A stretch of DNA of 64,000 bases from positions 4,402,001-4,466,000 of the forward strand of contig JAZGVH010000002.1 of assembly GCA_039889245.1 (NCBI GenBank), given 5' to 3'. The DNA is from Dermatophilaceae bacterium Soc4.6 (lineage in GTDB: Bacteria; Actinomycetota; Actinomycetes; Actinomycetales; Dermatophilaceae). This document shows positions 8,569-17,019 of the stretch, in pieces. A model generated the notes under the pieces. The model ran no database searches and was not told the DNA's origin. It worked only from the letters and a program-made list of their open reading frames with translations. A program made the translations under genes and the position numbers. Every line of letters starts with the position of its first letter. Position 1 is the stretch's first letter.

Positions 8569-9602
8569 CCCTCCTGCCCGTGGCCTCCTGGCCGCTCCTG
8601 CTGCTGCTCGTCGCGGTCGGAGGGCTGCTCGTGTGGTGGCCGCCCGGTTCCTCGGAGGCGCCCCAGCCGCTCGGGGGCCGGCTCCGACGCAGCGCTGCCA
8701 TCGTGCTGCTGCTCGTCGCGGCGCTGCGCCCGGGGCTGCCCGGGGGGACGGTCACGACCACGGCCACCGACCTCGATGTCTTCTTCCTCGTCGACACGAC
8801 CTCGTCGAGCGCCGCGGAGGACTACGACGGTGCCCGGACACGTCTCGACGGGGTCAGGTCCGACGTCGCCGCCATCGCCACCGGTCTCGCCGGAGCGCGT
8901 TACTCCCTGCTCACCTTCGACCACGAGACCGTGACCAGGCTGCCGCTCACCAGCGACTCGCAGGCGCTCGCGACGGCGATGGACGTGCTGCAGGTCGAGA
9001 CCTCCACCTACTCACAGGGCTCGAGCATCACGGTCGCCGCCCCCGACCTCGACGCCGCCCTCCAGCGTGACCAGCAGGCTCACCCGGACCGCGCCCGACT
9101 GGTCTTCTACCTCGGCGACGGCGAGCAGACGGCTTCGGCGACGCCCGCTCCCTTCGCGATGGGCGGTGACCTCGTCAGCGGCGGCGCGGTGCTGGGCTAC
9201 GGCACCAGAACCGGCGGGCCGATGAAGGAGTCGGGCACCCGCCGGGACGCCTACATCACCGACCCCGCCACCGGTCAGCCAGCGCGGTCGGTGATCGACG
9301 AGAAGGCGCTGCAGGGCATCGCCCAGCAGCTCGGGGTGCCCTACCTTCACCGGACCTCGCCGCAGGACGCGCCGGTCCTCGACTCGGTGCGCCTCGGGCA
9401 GGTCGCCGCCACGCCGTCGGTGCCATCGGTCGGTGGCACCACCGCAGGCCGGGTCGAGCTCTACTGGGTGGCCCTGCTGGCCCTCGCCCTGGTGGCGGCG
9501 TGGGAGCTGGCCGCGACCCTGGCAGCGGTGCGACTGCGTGACGCTCGGCCCCCGACCAGGACCACGACCAGGACTCCAGCACCGACCGGAGGTCAGCCAT
9601 GA
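8556..9602 (+). CDS. second VWA-domain membrane protein (BatB-like)
   Basis: 348 aa with N-terminal helices (about 8-28 and 45-60), a VWA domain and a C-terminal helix (about 302-325). The metal site reads DTTSSS: Asp80-x-Thr82-x-Ser84, so the middle Ser of the usual DxSxS is Thr, which may still ligate a metal. The domain is followed by a Thr/Arg/Pro tail. The GTG start at 8556 overlaps the previous gene by 13 nt; a GTG at 8565 is an alternative. The end overlaps the next gene in an ATGA junction. Two tandem VWA genes after MoxR-DUF58 is the Bat-operon pattern. Confidence 0.86.
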   Translation: MASVTLLPVASWPLLLLLVAVGGLLVWWPPGSSEAPQPLGGRLRRSAAIVLLLVAALRPGLPGGTVTTTATDLDVFFLVDTTSSSAAEDYDGARTRLDGVRSDVAAIATGLAGARYSLLTFDHETVTRLPLTSDSQALATAMDVLQVETSTYSQGSSITVAAPDLDAALQRDQQAHPDRARLVFYLGDGEQTASATPAPFAMGGDLVSGGAVLGYGTRTGGPMKESGTRRDAYITDPATGQPARSVIDEKALQGIAQQLGVPYLHRTSPQDAPVLDSVRLGQVAATPSVPSVGGTTAGRVELYWVALLALALVAAWELAATLAAVRLRDARPPTRTTTRTPAPTGGQP

Positions 9603-10381
9603 CGACGACCACCTCTCCGCTCCCCGTCGCAGGGCCCGCCAAACGCGAGCCGGACGATGCCGAGTCGAGGCCCGCACGGGCCGCCCGCCTCGCCCGTCGC
9701 AAGCGGCTGGTCGGGTGGTCGGCACCGGTGGTCGTCGCGGCGCTGCTGGTCGCCCTCAAGCTGCTGACCATGCTGGCCGCCGGCCAGCAGGCCCAGACCG
9801 CCTACGCCGGCGGCAGCATCACGGGCCTCGAGCAGGCCGGTGACCGGATGGGCTTCCTCAACCTGCTCGAGCCTCACAAGGCACCCTTCGCGCTGGGTGA
9901 CGCCGCCGTGCTGGCGGGCGACGTCGACACCGCGCGGGCTCGCTTCGAGCAGGCTCTGACGCAGGCGCCCCCCGACGGCCTCGAGGCCTGCGAGGTGCGG
10001 GTCAACCTCGTCCTCTCGCTCGAGAGGCTCGGCGACGCCGCCCGGTCGGCGTCCGGTGCGGCCGCCGCCAAGCCCTACGACGACCGGCTCACCGAGGTCG
10101 CGACCGGAGCCCCGGCCGGGTGCTTCCGGCCGGCGGGGCAGGGGACGGGTCAGCAGCTGCAGGACGCCCAGAGCCGGGTCCAGCAGAAGGCCGACGCCGC
10201 GGTGCAGCCTCAGCCCGGCCAGGACCCGCAGCCAGGTCAGGACCCCCAGCAGCCCGGCAGCGACAAGGAGCAGCAGCTCGACCAGCAGACCAAGGACAAC
10301 CAGGCGCAACGCGCCCAGGGCGCCCAGGGGGACCGCGACGCGAGCGGCGCCTCGAGCCCGCCGGTCGACAAACCCTGGTGA
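9599..10381 (+). CDS. TPR-like membrane-anchored protein closing the MoxR operon
   Basis: 260 aa. A basic N-terminus precedes one transmembrane helix (about 38-58, SAPVVVAALLVALKLLTM). A helical segment resembling one or two tetratricopeptide repeats follows (about 95-155: GDAAVLAGDVDTARARFEQAL and following). The last 90 residues are a Gln/Pro/Asp-rich low-complexity region with PGQDPQ repeats. Bat operons also end with a TPR protein (BatC/BatE), so the role is probably scaffolding. It starts in an ATGA overlap with the second VWA gene. Confidence 0.8.
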   Translation: MTTTTSPLPVAGPAKREPDDAESRPARAARLARRKRLVGWSAPVVVAALLVALKLLTMLAAGQQAQTAYAGGSITGLEQAGDRMGFLNLLEPHKAPFALGDAAVLAGDVDTARARFEQALTQAPPDGLEACEVRVNLVLSLERLGDAARSASGAAAAKPYDDRLTEVATGAPAGCFRPAGQGTGQQLQDAQSRVQQKADAAVQPQPGQDPQPGQDPQQPGSDKEQQLDQQTKDNQAQRAQGAQGDRDASGASSPPVDKPW

Positions 10382-10417
10382 CCCGGGGCGTGCGTCGTCA
10401 CGGCGGTCAGTCGGGGA

Positions 10418-11377
10418 ATGGGCCAGCCATCGCAGGCGGTTGCTCTCAGCGTGACCTCACTCGACTTCGGATCCCTCGTGCTCGGCGGCAACGTGTTCGG
10501 CTGGACGGCTGACCGTGACACCAGCTTCGCCGTGCTCGACGCCTTCCTCGAGAGCGGCGGGGTGGCCATCGACACGGCCGACTCCTACATGCAGCGGGTG
10601 CCGGGCAACAGCGGGGGCGAGTCCGAGACGATCATCGGTGAGTGGATGACGTCCCGTGGCAGCCGCGACCGGGTGCAGGTGCACACCAAGGTCTTCGGCA
10701 AGCACGACCGTGCGGGGCTGTCTGCCGCCAACATCGCCGCGGCCGTCGACGACTCGCTGCGGCGCCTCCAGACCGACCACATCGACCTCTACTACGCCCA
10801 CCGCGACGACGAGTCGGTCCCGCAGGAGGACTACGTGAGCGCCTTCGACGCCCTGGTCAGGGCGGGCAAGGTGCGTGAGGTCGGTGCCTCCAACTTCTCC
10901 GCGACCCGGCTCTCCTCGGCACTGGACATCGCAGCGGCACAGGGCTCCACGCCGTTCACCGTGGCGCAGAACCTCTGGAACCTCGTCGAGCGCAGCATCG
11001 AGACCGACCTCGTGCCGACCCTGCGCGAGCGCGGGATCACGCAACTGCCCTACTCCTCGCTCGCCAGCGGCTTCCTCACGGGGAAGTACCGCCCGGGGCA
11101 GGACGTGACGTCGGTGCGCTCGGGCAGCGCGTCGGCCTACCTGACCCGGCCGGGGGCCACCGCTCTGCTCCGCGTGCTCGACGAGGTCGCTGCTGCCCAC
11201 GCCACCTCCGTCGCGGCCGTCGCCCTGGCCTGGCTGCGCGAGCAGGACCCGGTCGGTGCCCCCATCGCGAGCGCTCGCACCCTCACGCAGGTGCAGCCGC
11301 TGGTCGACTCGGCCGCGGTCCACCTGAGCGCCGACGACCTGGCCGCCCTGACGCGAGCCAGCGACGACCTCGGCTGA
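10418..11377 (+). CDS. aldo/keto reductase
   Basis: NADPH-dependent oxidoreductase of the AKR superfamily (319 aa), a (beta/alpha)8 barrel acting on aldehydes or ketones; the substrate is not predictable. The catalytic tetrad is recognisable: Asp and Tyr in DTADSY, Lys in VHTKVFG, His in YYAHRDD. The cofactor region near IASARTLTQVQPL is as expected. The start is the ATG at 10418 after GGGGA; an in-frame GTG at 10451 would give the compact N-terminus usual in the family and cannot be excluded. It stands alone, 36 nt after the MoxR operon. Confidence 0.9.
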   Translation: MGQPSQAVALSVTSLDFGSLVLGGNVFGWTADRDTSFAVLDAFLESGGVAIDTADSYMQRVPGNSGGESETIIGEWMTSRGSRDRVQVHTKVFGKHDRAGLSAANIAAAVDDSLRRLQTDHIDLYYAHRDDESVPQEDYVSAFDALVRAGKVREVGASNFSATRLSSALDIAAAQGSTPFTVAQNLWNLVERSIETDLVPTLRERGITQLPYSSLASGFLTGKYRPGQDVTSVRSGSASAYLTRPGATALLRVLDEVAAAHATSVAAVALAWLREQDPVGAPIASARTLTQVQPLVDSAAVHLSADDLAALTRASDDLG

Positions 11378-11402
11378 CTGGTTGAGCGTCGCGACCAGCC
11401 CC

Positions 11403-11408
11403 TAGGGT
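11403..11408 (+). promoter_or_regulatory. -10 box TAGGGT for a leaderless TerD-AIM24 transcript
   Basis: TAGGGT ends 6 nt before the GTG start at 11415, and there is no convincing ribosome site between, the arrangement of a leaderless actinobacterial mRNA. Confidence 0.55.
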
Positions 11409-11414
11409 GGAGTC

Positions 11415-12740
11415 GTGAAGAGTCTCGCGCGTGGGGAGAACTGTCCTGTCCCCTCCGACAGCCTCGTGGTCACCGTGGTCACCTCCTGTGCCGTCGACGT
11501 GTCGGCCCTGCTGCTCGGCGCGACGGGCGCGGTGCGCACTGACGCCGACCTCGTCTTCTTCAACAACCCGACCGGGCCCGGGGTGGCCTACGACGGACGG
11601 GTCGTGCGCATCGACACGCGGTCGCTGCCCGACGACGTGGACCGGGTCGTCGTCACGGCCAGCCTCGATGGCTCGGGTCCGGCGACCTTCGCTGCGGCCG
11701 GGCCGGTCAGCACGACGGTCTCCGACGAGATCCGGTTCGATCTCACCGGCCTGACCAGCGAGTCGGCCGTCGTCTGCGTCGAGGTCTACCGGCGCCAGGG
11801 GCAGTGGAAGGTGCGGGCGGTGGGGCAGGGCTACGACGACGGGCTCGCCGCGATCGCGCGGGAGTTCGGCATCGTGGTCGACGACCCGCCCTCCTCCGGG
11901 CCGCCACCGGTGCCCGCCCCGGCCATCGTCTCGGGCCCAGCGCCGATCTCGACCCCGACCCACACCCCGACCCACACCCCGACCCAGACCTCAGGAGCCT
12001 CCCCCATGAAGAGCGAGCTGTTCGCCCCCGGCTACGCCGAGGTGTCCGAGCCGGGCCTGCAGAAGCAGGGCTCCAAGATGTGCAAGGTCACGATGGCCGG
12101 TGAGGTCATGGCCCGATCGGGCTCGATGGTCGCCTACCAGGGCGACCTGCGCTTCCAGGCCCTCGGGGCCGGGGGCATGGGCAACCTCATCCGCCGGACG
12201 CTGACGGGGGAGGGCGTCCCCCTGATGAAGGTGTCCGGGCGCGGTGACCTCTTCCTCGCCAACGCCGCCGCAGACGTGCACCTCATCGACCTCGACGGCA
12301 ACGACGGGCTGACCATCAACGGGGCCAACGTCCTCGCCTTCGAGCCCACGCTCTCCTACACCATCGAGCGGGTGCGGGGCGCGGCAGCGGGCGGCAACGC
12401 CGGCTTCTTCAACTGCGTCTTCACCGGCCGCGGCCGCATCGCCATCACGACCGACGGCATCCCGGTCGTGCTCACCGTCGACCAGCCGACCTTCGCCGAC
12501 CCGCAGGCCGCGGTGGCGTGGAGCTCGAGCCTGCGCACCTCGGTCAAGAGCAACGACTCGCTCAATTTCGGCACCCTGATCGGCCGCAGCACGGGGGAGC
12601 GCTTCACCCTGGAGTTCTCGGGCCAGGGCTTCGTCGTGGTCCAGCCCTCCGAGCTGCCACCCGGGGGTCTGATCGGCGGCACGGGCGGCGGCGAGCAGTC
12701 GGGGGTCGGCGGCGCCCTGGGTGGGCTGCTCGGTCGCTGA
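11415..12740 (+). CDS. TerD domain - AIM24 domain fusion protein
   Basis: 441 aa, two recognisable domains. Residues about 1-160 are a TerD/TerZ-type domain (calcium-binding tellurite-resistance/stress family): DADLVFFNNPTGPG, a beta-sandwich, and the conserved VYRRQGQWKVRAVGQGYDDGL stretch in part. A Pro/Thr linker (about 161-195) made by a 12-bp DNA repeat follows. Residues about 196-430 are an AIM24 (TIGR00266-like) beta-helix domain beginning MKSELFAPGYAEVSEPG and ending in a Gly-rich tail. TerD proteins act in membrane-associated stress complexes; AIM24 proteins are lipid- or membrane-linked. Internal ATG at 12006 could allow separate AIM24 synthesis. Confidence 0.88.
   Translation: MKSLARGENCPVPSDSLVVTVVTSCAVDVSALLLGATGAVRTDADLVFFNNPTGPGVAYDGRVVRIDTRSLPDDVDRVVVTASLDGSGPATFAAAGPVSTTVSDEIRFDLTGLTSESAVVCVEVYRRQGQWKVRAVGQGYDDGLAAIAREFGIVVDDPPSSGPPPVPAPAIVSGPAPISTPTHTPTHTPTQTSGASPMKSELFAPGYAEVSEPGLQKQGSKMCKVTMAGEVMARSGSMVAYQGDLRFQALGAGGMGNLIRRTLTGEGVPLMKVSGRGDLFLANAAADVHLIDLDGNDGLTINGANVLAFEPTLSYTIERVRGAAAGGNAGFFNCVFTGRGRIAITTDGIPVVLTVDQPTFADPQAAVAWSSSLRTSVKSNDSLNFGTLIGRSTGERFTLEFSGQGFVVVQPSELPPGGLIGGTGGGEQSGVGGALGGLLGR
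11955..11990 (+). repeat. three tandem 12-bp units in the TerD-AIM24 linker
   Basis: CCGACCCACACC at 11955-11966 and 11967-11978 and CCGACCCAGACC at 11979-11990 encode the Pro-Thr-His linker between the two domains. The in-frame unit length permits linker-length change without frameshift. Confidence 0.75.
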
Positions 12741-12758
12741 CCGGCACCGGTGTGCCGG
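12741..12758. terminator. hairpin after TerD-AIM24
   Basis: CCGGCAC-CGGT-GTGCCGG, a perfect 7-bp stem with 4-nt loop, begins immediately after the TGA of the TerD-AIM24 gene and before the stop of the convergent gene. There is no T-run; it may terminate in either direction. Confidence 0.5.
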
Positions 12759-12782
12759 CCGCTCGACAGGGCCCGTGCCCGG

Positions 12783-13769
12783 CTAGTCCTCCTCGGCTGA
12801 GGCACTCGTGACGGTCGCGCCCCAGGTGCGGGCCGCGACCGCGTCCTCGCCGCAGGAGTTGCGTCTTGCGTGGCCGTCGACGATGCGCAGGTCGACGTGC
12901 CACCGGCGCCCGTCAGGGTGCCCGACCTCGACCCGGGCAGCAACGCCGGCCGGGGTCTCAGCCGGCTCCACGAGCGTCGTCTCCATCAGCGCTGGGCGAG
13001 TCTCACCGAGGAGCGCGCGGACGGCGGACTCCGCTACCTGCTCGCGGGCGGGCAGGGCGCTGCTCCCGCGGTCGTGCCAGGGCCCCAGCAGTCGGGGCGC
13101 CAGCGCGCCGTCGTCGGCTGCCCGCAACGCCTCCGTGACGAGGCGGTCGTCGAGGCGGCCCAGGGTGCGTCCCCAGGGCAGCAGGACGCCGGTGGGGGAG
13201 AAGCGGTGCCCACCGGTGTGCGAGCACTCCCAGACCCGGCCGGGGTGGGACCAGTGGCCGGCGAGGGCGACGGGACGCCCGCGCACGGCGCAGCAGACGT
13301 CGCGCCGCCCGTTCGTGCACACGATGAGCACCGGGGGCGTCTCCCTGAGTGACGGGAGGCTGGCCACCACAGCTGTACGGTCGCCCCGGGCCAGGGCGTC
13401 GAGGTCGACGACGTCGAGATCGGACGGGTCCGACACGCTCGTGCCCAGCAGGAAGGCCGGGGCGCTGGCCGTGCCGGTCCACCCCAGGAAGACCCGGTGC
13501 GAGGCGCCCGGGTGCTCGGCGTGCTCCCCGGGGGCGCGTAGCAGGGTGAGCCGGCCGCCCCGCTCGGCGCACCCCCGCTCCAGGCGACGGCCGACACCGG
13601 GGTCCATCCGCGACTGCGTGACGGCCGTGCGGCCCCAGGGGCCGTTCTGCTCCAGCGCCACCCAGAAGGTCGCGGGCGCCGCTGTGCCCCAGGCGGTCTC
13701 GCCCTCGGCGCCGTCCCACTCGACCGAGCACGCATCGGGGGCGCTGCGTCCGTGAGCCACCCCGCTCAC
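12783..13769 (-). CDS. sucrase/ferredoxin-like protein (Apd1-type thioredoxin-fold Fe-S protein)
   Basis: 328-residue protein of the sucraseferredoxin-like family, related to yeast Apd1 and thioredoxin-like ferredoxins. The Cys/His set expected for a [2Fe-2S] cluster is visible: CTNGRRDVCC and VWECSHTGGHRF, the family's HTGGH signature. The physiological electron partner is unknown. The GTG start is 5 nt after the parC stop, so it is probably co-transcribed with parC. It converges on the TerD-AIM24 gene. Confidence 0.88.
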   Translation of the reverse strand: MSGVAHGRSAPDACSVEWDGAEGETAWGTAAPATFWVALEQNGPWGRTAVTQSRMDPGVGRRLERGCAERGGRLTLLRAPGEHAEHPGASHRVFLGWTGTASAPAFLLGTSVSDPSDLDVVDLDALARGDRTAVVASLPSLRETPPVLIVCTNGRRDVCCAVRGRPVALAGHWSHPGRVWECSHTGGHRFSPTGVLLPWGRTLGRLDDRLVTEALRAADDGALAPRLLGPWHDRGSSALPAREQVAESAVRALLGETRPALMETTLVEPAETPAGVAARVEVGHPDGRRWHVDLRIVDGHARRNSCGEDAVAARTWGATVTSASAEED

Positions 13770-13774
13770 CCCGC

Positions 13775-16234
13775 TCAGCGCGGCCCGCTCACGGCGTGGA
13801 TGACCGCGGGTGCCGGGGTGCCGGAGCCATCACGGCGACCGTCGGCGGTCGGCAGCTGGACGGCGACCCCGTTGGCCGCAGCGGCCCGTGCGGGCTGGCC
13901 GCCGACCCAGGCCAGGACCAGCGCGTCCTCGCCCCGCAGGAAGCGGTGGCAGCGCACCCCCCCGGTGGCCCGACCCTTGGCGGGGTAGTCGGCATACGGC
14001 GTCACCTTGAGGCTGCCGGCCTCGGTGCCCGGCAGGGCCCCCGACGCACCGCTGCTCGTGACGACCAGCGGGTCGGAGCCGGGGTCGACGACGCCGAAGA
14101 AGGTCACGCGCTGCCCGGTCGTCAGCTTGATGCCCGCCATCCCGCCCGCAGAGCGACCCTGCGGGCGCACGGCCGAGGCGGCGAAGCGCAGCAGCTGGGC
14201 GTCGCTGGAGACGAAGACGAGGTCGTGTGACTCGTCGACGACCGAGGCCGCCCCCACGACCCGGTCGCCCGGCCTCAGCCCGATCAGCTCGAACTCCGCG
14301 GCCTTGGGGTAGTCGGTCGTGACCCGCTTGACGACCCCCTGGGCCGTGCCCAGCGCGAGACCGGGGCGATCAGGGTCGACGGACGCGAGGGTGAGCGGCT
14401 CCTCGCCGCGGGGCAGGTCGACGTAGGCTGCCAGCGGCGCACCGCCGGACAGTGCGGGCGCCCCAGCGGTCGGGGGCAGTGTCGGCAGGTCGAGCGCCGA
14501 GAGGCGGATCATCCGACCGGCGCTGGTGACGAGCCCGACCTCGCCGCGCACCGTGGTGCGGACCGCACCGACGAGCACGTCGTGCTTGCTGCGCCCACCC
14601 TCGAGCGACAACGGCTCGTCGGTGGTCGTGCGGGCGAGCAGCCCGGTCGACGAGAGCAGCACCCAGCACGGGTCGTCGGCGACCTCGAGGGGCAGGGCGT
14701 TCGACGGGCCGGTGGCGCCGACGGGGTTGCCGGCCGACTCGAGCAGGACGGTGCGCCGCGGCGTGCCGTGCGCCTTCGCCACGTCGCCCAGCTCGGACGA
14801 GACGGTGCGCAGCAGCAGCTTCTCGTCGTCGAGGATCGCCCTCAGGCCCTCGATCGTCGCGCGCAGCTCGTCCTGCTGCTTCTCGAGCTCGATGCGGGAG
14901 AACTTGGTCAGGCGGCGCAGCTGCAGCTCGAGGATGTAGTTCGTCTGGATCTCGTCGAGGTCGAAGACCTCCATCAGGCGGGTTCGCGCGGTGGCCGTGT
15001 CGTCGGATCCGCGGATGAGCTGGATGACCTCGTCGATGTCGAGGATGGCGGTCAGGAGCCCGTCCACCAGGTGCAGCTGCTCCTGCGCCCGACGCAGCCG
15101 GTACGCCGTGCGCCGGCGCACGACACCGGTGCGGAACTCGACGTAGACCTCGAGCAGCGCCTTCAGCCCCATCGTGCGCGGCTGGCCCTCGACGAGCGCG
15201 ACCGCGTTGATGTTGAAGGAGTCCTCCATCGGCGTCAGCTTGTAGAGCTGCTCGAGCACCGCGTCGGGGTTGAAGCCGTTCTTGACCTCGATGACCAGCT
15301 GCATCCCGTGCGAGCGGTCGGTGAGGTCCTTGACGTCCGAGATGCCGAGGAGGCGCTTCGCGTTCACCATGTCCTTGATCTTCTCGATGACCTTCTCGGG
15401 GCCGACGAGGTAGGGCAGCTCGGTGACCACGATGCCCTTGCGGCGCGGTGTGACGTTCTCGATGCGCACGGTGGCTCGCGTGCGGAACGCTCCACGGCCG
15501 GTGAGGTAGGCATCGCGGATGCCGTCGAGGCCGATGATCCGCCCGCCGCCCGGCAGGTCGGGGCCGGGCACGAACCTCATGAGGTCGTCCAGGGAGCAGG
15601 TCGGGTGGGCGATGAGGTGCCGGGCGGCACCGATGACCTCACCGAGGTTGTGCGGGGCCATGTTGGTGGCCATGCCGACCGCGATCCCGCTGGCCCCGTT
15701 GACGAGCAGGTTGGGGTAGGCCGCCGGCAGCACCCCGGGCTGGGTCTCGGTGTCGTCGTAGTTGGGGACGAAGTCGACGGTGTCCTCGTCGAGCCCTCCG
15801 ACCATGAGCATGGCGGCCGAGGCCATCCGCGCCTCGGTGTAGCGGGCCGCGGCCGGACCGTCGTCGAGCGAGCCGAAGTTGCCGTGCCCGTCGATGAGCG
15901 GCAGGCGCATCGTGAAGGGCTGCGCCATCCGCACCAGCGCGTCGTAGATCGCCTGGTCCCCGTGCGGGTGGTACTTGCCCATCACCTCACCGATGACGCG
16001 CTGGCTCTTGACGTGGGCGCGCTCGGGCCGCAGCCCGAGCTCGTTCATGCCGTAGAGGATCCGGCGTTGCACCGGCTTGAGCCCGTCGCGCGCGTCGGGC
16101 AGGGCGCGCGAGTAGATGACGGAGTAGGAGTACTCCAGGAACGCGGTGCGCATCTCGTCGCCCACGTCGATGTCGATGATCTTCTCGACCACCGGGCTGT
16201 CGTCGGGTGGGGGGGTGGTGCTGCGACGGGCCAT
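13775..16234 (-). CDS. parC: DNA topoisomerase IV subunit A (type IIA, cleavage subunit)
   Basis: 819-residue cleavage/religation subunit. Hallmarks are [30 protein letters not shown] and the catalytic Tyr132 in [10 protein letters not shown] coiled-coil region follows ([19 protein letters not shown], about 440-500), then the C-terminal beta-pinwheel. The C-terminal domain shows no clear GyrA box (QRRGGKG), which supports ParC over GyrA. The start is the ATG at 16234, 7 nt after AGGAGCT; 40 upstream in-frame residues are Arg-rich and not part of the family. Partner ParE is at 2914-5037. Confidence 0.92.
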   Translation of the reverse strand: MARRSTTPPPDDSPVVEKIIDIDVGDEMRTAFLEYSYSVIYSRALPDARDGLKPVQRRILYGMNELGLRPERAHVKSQRVIGEVMGKYHPHGDQAIYDALVRMAQPFTMRLPLIDGHGNFGSLDDGPAAARYTEARMASAAMLMVGGLDEDTVDFVPNYDDTETQPGVLPAAYPNLLVNGASGIAVGMATNMAPHNLGEVIGAARHLIAHPTCSLDDLMRFVPGPDLPGGGRIIGLDGIRDAYLTGRGAFRTRATVRIENVTPRRKGIVVTELPYLVGPEKVIEKIKDMVNAKRLLGISDVKDLTDRSHGMQLVIEVKNGFNPDAVLEQLYKLTPMEDSFNINAVALVEGQPRTMGLKALLEVYVEFRTGVVRRRTAYRLRRAQEQLHLVDGLLTAILDIDEVIQLIRGSDDTATARTRLMEVFDLDEIQTNYILELQLRRLTKFSRIELEKQQDELRATIEGLRAILDDEKLLLRTVSSELGDVAKAHGTPRRTVLLESAGNPVGATGPSNALPLEVADDPCWVLLSSTGLLARTTTDEPLSLEGGRSKHDVLVGAVRTTVRGEVGLVTSAGRMIRLSALDLPTLPPTAGAPALSGGAPLAAYVDLPRGEEPLTLASVDPDRPGLALGTAQGVVKRVTTDYPKAAEFELIGLRPGDRVVGAASVVDESHDLVFVSSDAQLLRFAASAVRPQGRSAGGMAGIKLTTGQRVTFFGVVDPGSDPLVVTSSGASGALPGTEAGSLKVTPYADYPAKGRATGGVRCHRFLRGEDALVLAWVGGQPARAAAANGVAVQLPTADGRRDGSGTPAPAVIHAVSGPR

Positions 16235-16366
16235 GCGGTGGAGCTCCTGTGCTGGTCGGTCAGGGACGCGTGCGGCTCGGTGGGCTCGGTGGGCTGGGCT
16301 GCCGGCACGGCGTCTCATCCTCTCGCACGACGTCCGTCGGTCCGCACCCGCCACGCCCGGCCGTCA

Positions 16367-16978
16367 TCACCTCGTCGACCCGAACCGTCCCCGGTGGACC
16401 ACCTCGTCGGCAGTGCGTCGGTGCCGGCGCAGCGACGGGCTGCGGGGGCCGGGGGCGGCATACCCCAGGGTGACCGCACCCACGATGGTGCGGTCGCGGG
16501 GGATGGCGAAGGTGTGGTGCACCTCGTCGTGGCACTCCGGCGGGACGCCGAAGAAGCAGCCGCCCAGGCCGTGGTCGACGGCGGTCAGCAGGATCAGCAG
16601 CGAGGCCATCCCGGTGTCGACGTGCCAGTACGGCACCGGCCAGCGGGCGTCGTCGCGGTCGGTCCAGCCCTTGTCGGGCTCGCTGTAGCGGTCGAGGTAG
16701 GCGTCCTCGTGCGAGCAGCACAGGATCACGACCGGGGCGCTCATCATCCCGGACAGCCACCGGTCCGGCTGCTCGAGGTCCTCGGCGGTCGCCGACCAGA
16801 AGGCGGTGCGCTCGGGCGGCTCGGTCAGCAGCACGAAGTCCCAGCCCTGGCTGAACCCGGCGCTGGGGGCGCGCACGGCGTTCTCGAAGCACGCCTGCAG
16901 CACCTCGGGCGGCACCGGCCGCGCCGGGTCGTAGCGTCTGACCATGCGACGGCTGCGGACGACGTGTGAGAACTCCAT
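16367..16978 (-). CDS. nitroreductase family FMN protein
   Basis: About 203 aa. It opens with the FMN-binding pattern FSHVVRSRRMVRRYDP and ENAVRAPSAGFSQGW. A central YWHVDTGMASLLILLTAVDHGLGGCFFG helix (in part) and an AVTLGYAAPG C-terminal segment are typical of NAD(P)H nitroreductases. The substrate is unknown; F420-type alternatives cannot be fully excluded. I use the ATG at 16978; a GTG at 16993 is also in frame, and neither has a clear ribosome site. It is divergent from the acetyltransferase gene, with only 41 nt between starts. Confidence 0.85.
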   Translation of the reverse strand: MEFSHVVRSRRMVRRYDPARPVPPEVLQACFENAVRAPSAGFSQGWDFVLLTEPPERTAFWSATAEDLEQPDRWLSGMMSAPVVILCCSHEDAYLDRYSEPDKGWTDRDDARWPVPYWHVDTGMASLLILLTAVDHGLGGCFFGVPPECHDEVHHTFAIPRDRTIVGAVTLGYAAPGPRSPSLRRHRRTADEVVHRGRFGSTR

Positions 16979-17019
16979 GACTGATGCTGGCACGGGGTGC
17001 TTCGTGCGACGATGGCGCC

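Noticed and set aside
11955-11990. CRISPR-like short tandem repeats (also at 26572 and 60236)
   Set aside because: Units are 12 or 30 bp with no spacers, in frame inside genes, and encode low-complexity linkers.
14582-16969. 795-residue open frame on the plus strand opposite parC
   Set aside because: Low-complexity shadow; parC shows full catalytic and DNA-gate motifs.
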